Of a stretch of DNA of 64,000 bases, positions 7,960 through 16,519 are shown piece by piece. The number at the start of each line of letters is the position of its first letter. The stretch's first letter is position 1. The notes below the pieces were generated by a model. That model saw only the letters and a program-made list of their open reading frames with translations. It was not told the DNA's origin and made no database searches. Source of the DNA: Sporolactobacillus putidus (GTDB lineage Bacteria; Bacillota; Bacilli; Bacillales; Sporolactobacillaceae); assembly GCF_014647035.1 (NCBI RefSeq), contig NZ_BMOK01000006.1, forward strand, positions 1 to 64,000. Reading direction: 5' to 3'. Position numbers and translations under genes: made by a program.

Positions 7960-8184
7960 TTACCTATCCTCCTCGTCCTTCTCAACGAAAAATTCTTCAA
8001 TCGGCACCTTAAGAATGGTCGCAACCTTAGCGAGCGTCTCTGCCGTTATCTTACTCCTTCCGGTTTCCAGATAATAATAACCGTTCGGACTTTGGTATCC
8101 AAGGTGTGAAGACATCTGATCCAGCGACATTTGGGACTTGCGCAATGTTTTCAGTTTTTGCAGATCGACTGTGAGCATGATCAT
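7960..8184 (-). CDS. Small XRE-type HTH regulator
   Basis: A 74-residue protein that is little more than a Cro/C1-type helix-turn-helix (LRKSQMSLDQMSSHLGYQSPNGYYYLETGRSKITAETLAKVATILKV, broken here only by my reading of the helices). The acidic tail FFVEKDEEDR is unusual for a DNA-binding protein. GGAAGG lies 4 bp before the first ATG and 10 bp before a second in-frame ATG at 8178, so the start may be either. It is divergent from another XRE gene at 8360, suggesting a paired regulator locus. Targets unknown. Confidence 0.75.
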   Translation of the reverse strand: MIMLTVDLQKLKTLRKSQMSLDQMSSHLGYQSPNGYYYLETGRSKITAETLAKVATILKVPIEEFFVEKDEEDR

Positions 8185-8359
8185 TCATCCTTCCGTTACC
8201 CATTTGGAAATTATCAATCAAATTATAGCATTTAATTTTAGAAAAGCGTGCGAATATTTCCTATTTGGCAATATATCTTCTGCAAAAAAGAGAACATGTT
8301 AAAATTTCTAGTGTTTACCAAATCCATAATGAAGTCTTTGAATGGGAGGACGTTCCTCA

Positions 8360-8728
8360 ATGCGAAACACGCTGGGCAGCAGGATTCGTTTCCTACGTGA
8401 TGAAAAAAATCTATCACAGGTGGAAATGGCCGATCAACTGAAAATTTCAAATGTCCAGCTGAGCCGCTATGAATCCGGCGCCCGCAAACCCGATCCTGAT
8501 ATGCTTGTTCAGATCGCCGATTATCTGAATGTCTCGACGGATTTTCTTCTTGGACGAACATCCTCAATCCATGAACCTCAATCGGCCTACCTCAGCCGTG
8601 AGGATGTTCAGCTGATTGAGCGGCTCAGGCAGATACCCGGACTTTTCCCTTTCATTCAGGAACTCCCGGATCATCCCGAGGAGACGGTTCAGCTGATGAA
8701 AATTTGGGAAATCCTCCGGAAACAATAA
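8360..8728 (+). CDS. XRE-type HTH regulator
   Basis: A 122-residue transcription factor. Residues 1-65 form a Cro/C1 helix-turn-helix (NLSQVEMADQLKISNVQLSRYE, then ARKPDPDMLVQIADYLNVSTDFLLGR), like the SinR/ImmR group of Bacilli. The C-terminal ~55 residues (EDVQLIERLRQIPGLFPFIQELP) look helical and may serve oligomerisation. GGGAGG lies 10 bp before ATG 8360; an in-frame ATG at 8342 overlaps that site and is rejected. A neighbouring divergent HTH gene may be co-regulated. Confidence 0.82.
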   Translation: MRNTLGSRIRFLRDEKNLSQVEMADQLKISNVQLSRYESGARKPDPDMLVQIADYLNVSTDFLLGRTSSIHEPQSAYLSREDVQLIERLRQIPGLFPFIQELPDHPEETVQLMKIWEILRKQ

Positions 8729-8812
8729 CGTTTCTATTAAGTTTTCCATTCCGCCCAAAATAATAAATTATTTTCAAATTTAAGAATGAAGGCTTTTTTC
8801 TTCAGGATTAAT

Positions 8813-8852
8813 AAAAAGATCCGAAGTGCATTTCACCACTTCGGATCTTTTT
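8813..8852. terminator. Bidirectional terminator between XRE gene and ndh
   Basis: A perfect 16-bp stem AAAAAGATCCGAAGTG / CACTTCGGATCTTTTT with an 8-base loop serves both converging genes. Confidence 0.9.
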
Positions 8853-8881
8853 CTCTTCTTTTTCGACACCGGTTGTCCCGA

Positions 8882-10099
8882 TTACAGCAGATTCAGTTTA
8901 CCCTTTCGGAGCAGGAGACCGACGCCGCCGAGCATCAGCAAATAGCGGTCATCAATGACTTTTTTCATTGCGGCTGCAGGTTTTCCGGTCAGTTTTTTAT
9001 CAAACACGATGCCGATTGCCTCTTTTTCACCCAGAGAGGCGACCGTGCCCTTCGCTTTGTACACAAACTTTTCAGTTGCTTCTCCTTTAATCAGGTGTTT
9101 CAGGTTTCTCGCAACCGTTTCGGCCTGTTGAATCGCAATCTGGGCGGTCGGCGGATACGGGCGTTCTCCTTCAGCCGGAAAAACAAGCGCAACATCCCCG
9201 ACGGCAAAAACATGATCGTCATCCGGCGCGCGAAGATCGTCCGTAACCTGAATTTTCCCGCGGTTGGTTTCAAAACCGGAATCGGCGGGAATATGGCTCG
9301 CCTTTACGCCGCCTGTCCAGACAACAGTCCCTGCTTCAATTTCTTCCAGTTGTTCGCTTCCCTGTTTCTGAACTTTGACACCGCCCGGCGTTGCTTCTTT
9401 AATAAATGTGCTGAGTTTGAATTCAACACCTTTTCCTTCGAGATACTTCTGCGCATATTCCGCGAGATCGCGTTCAAAGGGAGGGAGCACAAGCGGTGTT
9501 CCTTCGACGTCAATAATCTTGATCTTGGCCGGGTCGATGTCATACTCTTTGCACAGTTTGGGAATTCTGTCCACCAGTTCGCCGAGGAATTCGACACCGC
9601 TCAGCCCTGCGCCGCCGACGACAATGGTCAGATCGCTTTCCTTCGCATCCGGATCATTATTGTAGCTGGCAAACTTATATTCAATGTGTTCGCGAATTTT
9701 GCGCGCTGTGTTGACGCTGCGGATGGCAAAGGCATTTTCTTCAAGGCCCTTGATTCCAAACGTATTGGATTCAAAGCCTAATCCAATCACCAGGTAGTCA
9801 TAAGGAATTTCCCCGTTTTTCAAAATGACCTTCTTGTTTTCTTTATCGATGGATTGAACCGAATCCTGAACAAAGTTTACACGGTTCGTATTGATTACAT
9901 TCTTGATCAGCATTCTCGTCCGGTCATGATGAATCGTTCCCGCCGCCGCTTCGTGAAGCCACGTTGTCTGATAGTGGTAATTGTGCTTATTCACAAGTGT
10001 TATATCAGCATCGTCCGCTCCAAGTTCCTTTGTGAGACGAACCGTTGTCATCATCCCGCCGTAACCCGCGCCAATGATTAAAATTTTTGGCTTACCCAT
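8882..10099 (-). CDS. ndh: Type II NADH dehydrogenase
   Basis: A 405-residue FAD enzyme of the non-proton-pumping NDH-2 family that passes electrons from NADH to menaquinone at the inner face of the membrane. Seen: FAD dinucleotide motif ILIIGAGYGGMMTT at the N-terminus, a second nucleotide motif VVGGAGLSGVEFLGEL near residue 160, the FAD-binding VFAVGDVA and the family AQIAIQQAE motif that contacts quinone. Length matches B. subtilis YumB/YjlD. AAGGTGG lies about 9 bp before the ATG. Monocistronic. Confidence 0.93.
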   Translation of the reverse strand: MGKPKILIIGAGYGGMMTTVRLTKELGADDADITLVNKHNYHYQTTWLHEAAAGTIHHDRTRMLIKNVINTNRVNFVQDSVQSIDKENKKVILKNGEIPYDYLVIGLGFESNTFGIKGLEENAFAIRSVNTARKIREHIEYKFASYNNDPDAKESDLTIVVGGAGLSGVEFLGELVDRIPKLCKEYDIDPAKIKIIDVEGTPLVLPPFERDLAEYAQKYLEGKGVEFKLSTFIKEATPGGVKVQKQGSEQLEEIEAGTVVWTGGVKASHIPADSGFETNRGKIQVTDDLRAPDDDHVFAVGDVALVFPAEGERPYPPTAQIAIQQAETVARNLKHLIKGEATEKFVYKAKGTVASLGEKEAIGIVFDKKLTGKPAAAMKKVIDDRYLLMLGGVGLLLRKGKLNLL

Positions 10100-10362
10100 G
10101 ATTCACAGCCACCTTTTCCATATGATTAAGTTGAAATCATTTGAGATTTAAATCACAAATAACAGAATGCGTCTTCCTCATAACCAATAATATGTCTTTT
10201 TTGTTAACATTTCAAGCATAATAAAAAGACTCGAGTGAATGTCATTGAAAAATCGTAAAAACCGGAGATTTATTTAAAAAAACAGCTTTTCCCCGTTTTT
10301 GTTTCCGTTTTCATTGTGTTTTTCCCCTTGAAAAGTGTTCTTGACAGACGTCAAGTCGAGTT

Positions 10363-10396
10363 AAAAAAGAGGCTGTCCCAAAAGGTCAGTCTCTTT
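10363..10396 (-). terminator. Probable terminator of nuclease gene
   Basis: A 10-bp stem AAAGAGGCTG / CAGTCTCTTT (one wobble) is followed on the minus strand by TTTTTT. It lies 150 bp past the nuclease stop. The wording GAGGCTGTCCCAAAA also occurs at insertion-sequence ends, but no other IS trace is present. The remainder of 10100-10545 holds only the ndh upstream region and nothing else I can support. Confidence 0.6.
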
Positions 10397-10545
10397 CCGC
10401 TTACCATAAAATAAACGAATGGCAATTTATGTAAAATAAAGCTCCTTATAAATTACAGAATTTGACGTTTCTATTTTCTAATTTAATTTATACCTATAAT
10501 GTATCTGGTTTACGTTCATTAACTGTATGATGAAAAATGATAATT

Positions 10546-11388
10546 TTAGTTTCTATTGCTAAAATGTGGTGCGCCAGCCGGTGTAGGAACTGTCATGCTT
10601 TGATCTACCTTTGATGTTCCGTCAGCATAATTAAATTGGAAGCCTGGTTGAACATTGAAAATGAACACGTTGAAATTCAGTGATTCATCCGTTGAAATGG
10701 CTTGCAATTCAACACCCTTTGCCATCAAATCATTCCCATTGAAAATAGCCTGTGCTTGATAGATGACCTTTTTGCCCTGCTTCAAGGCGTCGCGAACTTT
10801 GCTTTCATAGATCGTCTGAATTTCCTGATTGGAAAAAGCCGTCTGCGTAAACAAATTTTTCGGATTATTCTGATCTCCCGATTGCAGGCTAGGATTATAT
10901 TGTCCCGTGTAAGCAATCCCCTTTGACAGTGAGTAGGCGATCAGATGACCACGATTGAGGATCGCTTCGCGGTTTACAAACTTTTGATGCCATCCTGTCG
11001 GTTTGACGATCTGGCGTACCCTGAGTGAGTCATTGGCAAGGTTTCTTGCCTCCAGAAAAGCCGTGTTCGGCTGAGAAGTACGGTTCAACGAATCCAAATT
11101 GCTATAAATCACCTTGTTTTCTTTCCAATCAGCCGGATTCAGTGTGGACTTGTCATTATTCACGGTTATAACTGCGCTTGATCCAGGCTTATAGTTTAGG
11201 GACGCAAGATTAGACGATGAAGTATCTGTGGTTGATGATCCTTGACTGGACTGGGACGAGGAAGAAACCGATGCAGTCTGCTGTATCCCATTCTTGACCT
11301 TGTTAATGGAGCTGCTGATATTAAATTTTCCCATACCAATGCCGATTACTACTACTAATGTGATGATAATGACGAGTAACTTTTTCAA
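10546..11388 (-). CDS. Secreted or membrane-anchored DNA/RNA non-specific endonuclease
   Basis: A 280-residue protein of the beta-beta-alpha metal (EndA/NucA-type) nuclease family. Start is TTG 11388, 8 bp after GGAG and directly before the signal/anchor KKLLVIIITLVVVIGIGMG; upstream in-frame codons lack a ribosome site. A Ser/Thr/Gln-rich linker (residues ~30-75) leads to the catalytic domain with the NRGHLIAYSL motif (family DRGH, catalytic His) and the QNNPKNLFTQT segment holding the metal-binding Asn. The nearest type is the streptococcal DNA-entry nuclease, which degrades extracellular DNA or one strand during uptake; no competence gene is adjacent. Confidence 0.85.
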   Translation of the reverse strand: MKKLLVIIITLVVVIGIGMGKFNISSSINKVKNGIQQTASVSSSSQSSQGSSTTDTSSSNLASLNYKPGSSAVITVNNDKSTLNPADWKENKVIYSNLDSLNRTSQPNTAFLEARNLANDSLRVRQIVKPTGWHQKFVNREAILNRGHLIAYSLSKGIAYTGQYNPSLQSGDQNNPKNLFTQTAFSNQEIQTIYESKVRDALKQGKKVIYQAQAIFNGNDLMAKGVELQAISTDESLNFNVFIFNVQPGFQFNYADGTSKVDQSMTVPTPAGAPHFSNRN

Positions 11389-11520
11389 ATCTCTTTCTCC
11401 TTTGCACTTGCTTACTACTCTATAGCCGTAGACTTTTAATTTTACCACATAACTCAATATAACGATTGGTCGGTTTTAGTATTGCTTCGTGATTCACTCG
11501 ATTATGTCGTATTCTTTTTG

Positions 11521-11567
11521 ACAAAACAAAAACCACCTCCCAATGATTGATCACTAAAAGATGGTTT
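11521..11567 (-). terminator. Terminator of the A-type Fe-S carrier operon
   Basis: A hairpin AAACCACCT / AGATGGTTT followed on the minus strand by TTGTTTTGT lies about 120 bp downstream of the 11690 stop. Confidence 0.65.
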
Positions 11568-11689
11568 GAAAAAAAAATCAGCGGCTTAACATTTATTAAT
11601 TAGTTTGAATCAAATTGACATTTGTAAAACCATTTTTATTCACTTGTTATTTGCAACCCTCAATTGTCCATCCCGTTATCGCTTTCCAA

Positions 11690-12055
11690 TCAGCAGCCGC
11701 AGTCTTTAACCGGTTCGCCTTCATTTCCGGCGGTCTTAAAGGAGTGTCCGCAGCCGCATGTGGAGATAGCGTTCGGATTGTCTATCGTAAACCCGCCGCC
11801 CGACAGATTCTGCTTAAAGTCAATGGTCACGCCATTAAGCAGCGGCGCGCTGTTCTTATCGACTACAACTTTCAGACCGTTTTCTTCGAATGCCAGATCG
11901 CCTTCGATCATCTTATCGTCAAAACCCATGCCGTACGATAGGCCGGAACATCCGCCCCCGCCGACACCGACACGAAGAAACAGGTTTTCTCCGGGTTCTT
12001 CATTCATCATTTCTTTCACACGATAATTCGCAGCTTCAGTCAGAGTGATTTTCAT
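11690..12055 (-). CDS. HesB/IscA/SufA-type iron-sulfur carrier protein
   Basis: A 121-residue A-type carrier that delivers Fe-S clusters to apoproteins. The three cluster-binding cysteines are all present: GGGGCSGLSYG near residue 36 and STCGCGHSF near 102. ATG 12055 is chosen because GGAG ends 10 bp upstream; TTG 12064 overlaps that site. Orthologous in position to B. subtilis YutM, next to dapF. An added C-terminal DCGC tail gives extra thiols. Confidence 0.92.
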   Translation of the reverse strand: MKITLTEAANYRVKEMMNEEPGENLFLRVGVGGGGCSGLSYGMGFDDKMIEGDLAFEENGLKVVVDKNSAPLLNGVTIDFKQNLSGGGFTIDNPNAISTCGCGHSFKTAGNEGEPVKDCGC

Positions 12056-12112
12056 CTTTCTCAACTCCTTTCATTTTAAGTTTATTATAACGTGAAGTGA
12101 TTATGATCACAA

Positions 12113-13012
12113 TTAAACGGTCGATGAGCATTCTCTATTCGGATCATGGGCAAAAAACGTGCCTTCACAAATCGTCTCGGCCTCTCCGGTCATCAGTACA
12201 TGATTAGAGACGGACTGCCATTCGATTGTCAGATCTCCGCCTGCAAGATGGACGGTCACCGGACGGTCTTTAGCGATCCGCAATTCAAGAATTGAGGCGA
12301 CAACCGAGGCACAGGCACCGGTCCCGCAAGCCTGGGTGATGCCCGATCCCCGTTCCCAGACCCGGTAGTCCGCCTCATGATCGGAAAGCGGATGAACAAA
12401 TCCGACATTGACACCGGCAGGAAAAAGGGGGTAAGTGTCGGCGAGCAGGGCACCAAGCCGCCTGATCGGCGCTTTGTCAACGTCCTCCACAAAGAAAAGG
12501 GCATGCGGATTGCCCATCGACACCGCAGTAAAACGGTATTCTGTGCCGTCAACAGTCAGCGGTTCGCGAACGACTTCGCTGCCGGGATCGCCGCCCCTCA
12601 CGGGAATTTTTCCGCGCTCTAGGATCGGCTCGCCCATATCGACCGTTACTTGATCCACTTTTTCACCGCGGAGGTGCACTTCGGCCTGTTTATTGCCGGA
12701 CAGCGTTTCGATCGTAAAACGTTTCCGATCCACCAGCCCGTGTTCATAAGCATATTTTGCGACACAACGCAGCCCGTTTCCGCAATTTTTCGCCTCTGAA
12801 CCGTCTTTATTGAATATTCTCATCCGCACATCGGCCCGGGTCGATGGCAGGATCAGGATCAGTCCATCCGATCCAATTCCCTTATAAGGATCCGAGACCC
12901 GAATGGAAAGTTCGGCGGGCGAAGAGATATCGAGCGGCCGGCTGATCCCGTCCAGATAAATGTAGCAATTGCCGAGCCCATGCATTTTTGTAAAGGTAAA
13001 GGTTCTGTCCAA
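12113..13012 (-). CDS. dapF: Diaminopimelate epimerase
   Basis: A 299-residue cofactor-independent epimerase converting LL- to meso-diaminopimelate, used for lysine and for cell-wall and spore peptidoglycan. Both active-site cysteines are visible in their motifs: KNCGNGLRC near residue 77 and QACGTGACA near 228. The N-terminal FTKMHGLGN motif is intact. Translation appears to start at TTG 13012, 11 bp after GGAG. The adjacent A-type carrier downstream preserves the B. subtilis yutM-dapF order. Confidence 0.95.
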   Translation of the reverse strand: MDRTFTFTKMHGLGNCYIYLDGISRPLDISSPAELSIRVSDPYKGIGSDGLILILPSTRADVRMRIFNKDGSEAKNCGNGLRCVAKYAYEHGLVDRKRFTIETLSGNKQAEVHLRGEKVDQVTVDMGEPILERGKIPVRGGDPGSEVVREPLTVDGTEYRFTAVSMGNPHALFFVEDVDKAPIRRLGALLADTYPLFPAGVNVGFVHPLSDHEADYRVWERGSGITQACGTGACASVVASILELRIAKDRPVTVHLAGGDLTIEWQSVSNHVLMTGEAETICEGTFFAHDPNRECSSTV

Positions 13013-13036
13013 CGTCGTTCACTCTCCGGCTTCTTT

Positions 13037-13267
13037 TTATCTGAGCGCCTGAGCCGCCCAGATATAATCGCTGTCCATGCTTTCAATCACAATTTTTTCA
13101 TGACAGCACGGCATAATAATGTGTGTCTTGATTCCTTCAAATGCCCCTGCTATCGCTTCTTTCTTGATCGAAATCATGACAGGCGACGTATGACAGAATG
13201 GGCATTCCTCAAAATAGATATCGTTCATCACGCGTTCGTACGGCCAGCTGTGGTGAAAATCCAGCAC
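13037..13267 (-). CDS. Hypothetical small Cys-containing protein
   Basis: A 76-residue protein I do not recognise. It has a CPFC pair near residue 22 and a PCC pair near residue 53, which could form a four-thiol zinc site or redox centre. GTG 13267 is the likely start, 6 bp after GGAAGGG. It lies 24 bp upstream of dapF on the same strand and is probably cotranscribed. The C-terminal half (HIIMPCCHEKIVIESMDSDY) looks like a compact beta fold. No function proposed. Confidence 0.65.
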   Translation of the reverse strand: MLDFHHSWPYERVMNDIYFEECPFCHTSPVMISIKKEAIAGAFEGIKTHIIMPCCHEKIVIESMDSDYIWAAQALR

Positions 13268-13406
13268 GGCAATCCCTTCCTTCTTTAAAACAGACCTTTC
13301 GCAAAATCCGGCTTTTGATTTCTAATTGTAGCACGGCACCGCGAATTCGTCATGTTTTAAAATCAGGCTGTTTGGGCATCCGAACCGAAACGGACCGCCG
13401 CGTGCT

Positions 13407-13646
13407 CTACTCTTTAAAATGTTCGTCCAGATCGTCATACACGTTCTCGATCAGCTCATCGGCCGTTCTTCCGGTAACAACCCGGCCGTCAACTTCAGCG
13501 AACAGCTGCCTTGCGCACTGTCCGCAGTGCCTCAGGCACGGATATTCAGTGACGGAAAGGTTAGGATCTTTATCCAGCGAGCGAAAGGCTTTCTGGGAGC
13601 CCCACGCGAGGTTGCTGATGCAGAACTTTATTTGCGGATCGATCAT
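13407..13646 (-). CDS. yuzB: DUF1450 family protein (YuzB)
   Basis: A 79-residue cytosolic protein of unknown function with conserved cysteines: FCISN near residue 9 and PCLRHCGQC at residues 36-44. Length and motifs match the YuzB/DUF1450 family, which sits beside dapF and yuzD in B. subtilis as it does here. The cysteine arrangement suggests metal or Fe-S binding, but this is inference. Confidence 0.88.
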   Translation of the reverse strand: MIDPQIKFCISNLAWGSQKAFRSLDKDPNLSVTEYPCLRHCGQCARQLFAEVDGRVVTGRTADELIENVYDDLDEHFKE

Positions 13647-13681
13647 TTTATATGCGCCTCAATTTTCATTCCCGTCAGGTT

Positions 13682-14002
13682 TCACACCTGACGTTCACTC
13701 ACATCCTCGAATCCATGTTCATCAAGAAAATGGAAAACCGGTTTCAGTGAAATAAATCCATCACCGAGCACCGTATCTCCCGACACAACAAGCGGATAAA
13801 AATATTCATCCGCAGAAACCTTATCGCAGTACAGTCGGTCACGTTCAGTTTCAGGATTCTCCAGATCGACATAGCGTACGGTCACCTTGTTCCCGTACTT
13901 TCGCGTCACCGCCGCTTCGAGCCACTCGGCTGTTGCCCTGGAGGATGGCGCCTGGATGCAGCTCGTGCAGGCAGCCTCAGCCCCATAAACAGTCAGTTCC
14001 AA
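13682..14002 (-). CDS. yuzD: YuzD family protein (DUF1462)
   Basis: A 106-residue thioredoxin-like small protein with an N-terminal CTSC motif after strand ELTVYGAE, the pattern expected of the YuzD family. Start is TTG 14002, 8 bp after GGGGTG. It is divergent from the NifU-like gene and lies next to yuzB, as in B. subtilis. A role in thiol-disulfide or Fe-S handling is plausible from motif and neighbours but not established. Confidence 0.87.
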   Translation of the reverse strand: MELTVYGAEAACTSCIQAPSSRATAEWLEAAVTRKYGNKVTVRYVDLENPETERDRLYCDKVSADEYFYPLVVSGDTVLGDGFISLKPVFHFLDEHGFEDVSERQV

Positions 14003-14227
14003 TTTATATTCACCCCGCCAATCACAGGTTTATCCATACTATAACATGGGTTCGTCTCCGTGTCATCGATCAGGAAACACAGGCTTTTTCGTATCTTAAA
14101 GGCCGAAAAAATCTTAACCCGGAATTCCCATCATGCGGCAGAAGCGCATCGGTCTTTCGGAATAGATTTTTCCCCGCAAAACAGATATAATAATTCAAGA
14201 GAAAGCAACGGGAAAGGAGTGTTTCGT

Positions 14228-14449
14228 TTGTACGACCAAGTCGAGGAAGTTCTTGAGAAGCTTCGTCCTTTTTTGCTGCGTGACGGCGGGGATGTCGAAT
14301 TGCTTGATGTGGAAGATGGTATCGTCCGTGTTCGGCTGATGGGGGCATGCGGCAATTGCCCGAGTTCGACGCTGACACTGAAAGCCGGAATTGAACGTGC
14401 TTTGGTTGAAAACGTCCCCGGAGTACGTGAACTTGAACAGGTTTTTTAA
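14228..14449 (+). CDS. NifU C-terminal domain (Nfu-type) Fe-S scaffold
   Basis: A 73-residue protein consisting of a single Nfu domain with the CGNCPSS motif (cluster-binding CxxC) near residue 43 and the family opening [15 protein letters not shown]. It delivers or holds Fe-S clusters; B. subtilis YutI is the positional counterpart. TTG 14228 is the start, 9 bp after AGGAG; longer in-frame readings lack a ribosome site. It is divergent from yuzD and ends at a clear terminator. Confidence 0.92.
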   Translation: MYDQVEEVLEKLRPFLLRDGGDVELLDVEDGIVRVRLMGACGNCPSSTLTLKAGIERALVENVPGVRELEQVF

Positions 14450-14467
14450 TCAACTGATAAATGATCT

Positions 14468-14498
14468 ACCGCTTCGCTTGACGGCGAGCGGTTTTTTA
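14468..14498 (+). terminator. Terminator of the nfu gene
   Basis: Hairpin ACCGCTTCGC / GGCGAGCGGT with one bulge and TTTTTT immediately after, 20 bp past the stop codon. Confidence 0.85.
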
Positions 14499-14557
14499 TT
14501 GCTTTTTTACTAAGGGGTCTGTTTGACAAAAGAACGCTCATTGCGCAATCTGTGAAC

Positions 14558-15535
14558 TTACCGCGCCCCGCCTGCGGCAAGCCATTCGGGAGCCTCAAAA
14601 CGATGCGCATACCTCTTTGTTAAATAAGTAAGCATTGATTCGCATGCTCCGGCCTTCTCTTCGTTGGCCCGGATTGTCTCCTCCAGAAGCTGCCGGTCTT
14701 GCTGATCAGATCCGGAGAAATACCGTTCACAGCACTCCAGGAAGGAAAGCGGGAAAAGCAATCTGCCGAACAGATTGGCAGTCAGCTGATCCGTCAGCGG
14801 AAAATGGGCTTCATAATCGTCAAGAAAACGTTCTGCAGCCGCTTCCTGATCCGCGCCGCTTCTCGTCCACGCCAGTATACGGAGCCATTCGGCCAGATCC
14901 CGCGAGCGGTCGTCGGCAACCCAAAACGCCGGATTTTCCGGATAGAGTGATTCGAGTCCTGAAAAACGAAAATGTCCAATCACCGCCGCTTCCTGATCGG
15001 TATGATCAATGAACGTATCGACACTGAGCTGAATCGCATTTTCCGCACATCCCGTGAAATAGGGAAAACTTGCCAGAAAACTCTGTTCAAAGAAATCAGC
15101 GTGCTCCTTCCCCTGAATCTCCGCGTATTTTTTCCCGAGCGCATCCATTCTGTTTATCCACTCGGATACTCTGCCGCCGACCGGCGACTCCGGAAAGTAT
15201 TGAATATCCTGAAGGGCAGTCCGGCGATGAAACTCCGCGAGCGCCGCACCGATTGACAAAGACGGATATCTTTTCTCGTCAGGCAGCGACATCAGAACCG
15301 AGGGAACGCCGCCCACTTTCGTGACGTACTGATTTTCGCGGTTTCTAAACATCCTGCAGACCGGCACGCCCATCCTGAGCGCCATATAATCCGCCATATC
15401 GGCCAGCACTTCCAGATTACGGTGATAAAAGTGATGCAGCGGCTGAAAAAAAAAGCGGGCATGAGCCGTATCTTCTTTCTGCAGCCGATACTCCCTGCCG
15501 GCAACAGCCTGCCAATCCGTCCCAGTCAAACGCAC
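14558..15535 (-). CDS. yutH: YutH-family spore coat kinase-like protein
   Basis: A 325-residue protein of the CotS/YutH group, which has an aminoglycoside-phosphotransferase-like fold and is deposited in the spore coat. Seen: FFQPLHHFYHRNLEVLADMADYMA near residues 29-50 and the RDLAEWLRILAW segment at about 210, matching where YutH lies between hom and yutF in B. subtilis. Canonical kinase HxD and DFG-type motifs are not evident, so catalysis is doubtful. GTG 15535 start, with GGGG just upstream. Expected to be mother-cell expressed; no sigma-E/K promoter was scored. Confidence 0.8.
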   Translation of the reverse strand: MRLTGTDWQAVAGREYRLQKEDTAHARFFFQPLHHFYHRNLEVLADMADYMALRMGVPVCRMFRNRENQYVTKVGGVPSVLMSLPDEKRYPSLSIGAALAEFHRRTALQDIQYFPESPVGGRVSEWINRMDALGKKYAEIQGKEHADFFEQSFLASFPYFTGCAENAIQLSVDTFIDHTDQEAAVIGHFRFSGLESLYPENPAFWVADDRSRDLAEWLRILAWTRSGADQEAAAERFLDDYEAHFPLTDQLTANLFGRLLFPLSFLECCERYFSGSDQQDRQLLEETIRANEEKAGACESMLTYLTKRYAHRFEAPEWLAAGGAR

Positions 15536-15613
15536 GCACCCCTTTACGCGTCTTTTTCTTACAATCTATGCGGGGGTACGCGGATTCAATACAGGGCTGA
15601 CAAAAAGAAAAGA

Positions 15614-16519
15614 TTATCGGGGAATCTGTTTCTTAAGAGAGGAGACGATGGCCGGCAATGAACGGTTTTCTTGTTTGAAAAAGTCCTGCATCGGACATTG
15701 GCCTTCCGATATCCGCTGAAGGACAAAAGGAATCGTATATTGATCCATTCTGAGGGTTTCATTCACTTCTTCCCAGCGAAGCGGTGCCGCAACCGTCGCC
15801 CCTTCTTTTCCGCGCGGGGAATAAGGACAAATGATGGTTTTCCCTGGCGCATGCTGGACGTAATCAATGTAAAGACGGTTCCCCCGATCCTTTTTCAGCC
15901 TTTCGACCGTGAAATCATCCGGAAATTTTTCAATTAGAAGACGGGCAATAAATGAAGTGAAAATCCGTGTGTCCGGATAGGTCAGCAGGCTTCCGGCAAG
16001 CGGGATATGAATCTGCAGACCCCTGCTCCCGGAAAGTTTCGGATAACCAGTGATTTTCAGACGGTCGAGAATTTTTCTAATCTCTAATGCCGCCTTGATT
16101 GCCAGAGGAAAATCTGAGCGGTCGGCCGGATCCAGATCAAAGACGATTTCCAGCGGCAGGTCTGAATCAATGGTTTGAAACGGAACGTGGTATTCGATGG
16201 CCAGTTGGTTTCCCAGCCAGGTCAATGTCGAAAGATCGTTGCAAACAATAAAATGATTATCCCCTATAACCGCTGTCTGAATAAATTCAGGTGCATAGTC
16301 CGGGCAGTTCTTCTGAAAGAATGACTCTCCAGGAACCCCGTGTGGAAATCGGATCGTTGTTAAAGCTCTGTTTTCTAAAAAGGGGAGCATGAACCGGGAA
16401 ACCTCGGTCAGGTAGGAAATGAACTGAGCCTTGTTGATCCCCGGTTGTTTCCAAATGACTTTATCCGGGTGCGTAATCCCGACATCGTGACACGCAAGCA
16501 TCTTATGCAAAGTTTCCAT
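15614..16519 (-). CDS. ligD: LigD-type NHEJ polymerase (standalone PolDom)
   Basis: A 301-residue archaeo-eukaryotic-primase-like polymerase that fills gaps during non-homologous end joining. Seen: ITHPDKVIW opening, metal-binding pair in VFDLDPAD near residue 150, the SGSRGLQIHIPL motif, and the third acidic residue in YIDYVQHAPGKT followed by PYSPRGKEGATVAAPL. In B. subtilis this domain is the C-terminal half of the fused LigD (YkoU); here it is a separate gene. AAAGGAGG inside the end of the ligase gene lies 6 bp before ATG 16519, so the two genes overlap and are likely translationally coupled. Confidence 0.92.
   Translation of the reverse strand: METLHKMLACHDVGITHPDKVIWKQPGINKAQFISYLTEVSRFMLPFLENRALTTIRFPHGVPGESFFQKNCPDYAPEFIQTAVIGDNHFIVCNDLSTLTWLGNQLAIEYHVPFQTIDSDLPLEIVFDLDPADRSDFPLAIKAALEIRKILDRLKITGYPKLSGSRGLQIHIPLAGSLLTYPDTRIFTSFIARLLIEKFPDDFTVERLKKDRGNRLYIDYVQHAPGKTIICPYSPRGKEGATVAAPLRWEEVNETLRMDQYTIPFVLQRISEGQCPMQDFFKQENRSLPAIVSSLKKQIPR

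Noticed and set aside
8786-9781. 331-codon plus-strand ORF
   Set aside because: Antisense shadow of ndh starting in the terminator; same pattern as the long ORFs opposite sufS, gltB and nrdE.
10363-10396. Insertion-sequence end (GAGGCTGTCCCAAAA)
   Set aside because: No second end, transposase fragment or target duplication; it folds as a terminator with a T-run on the correct strand.
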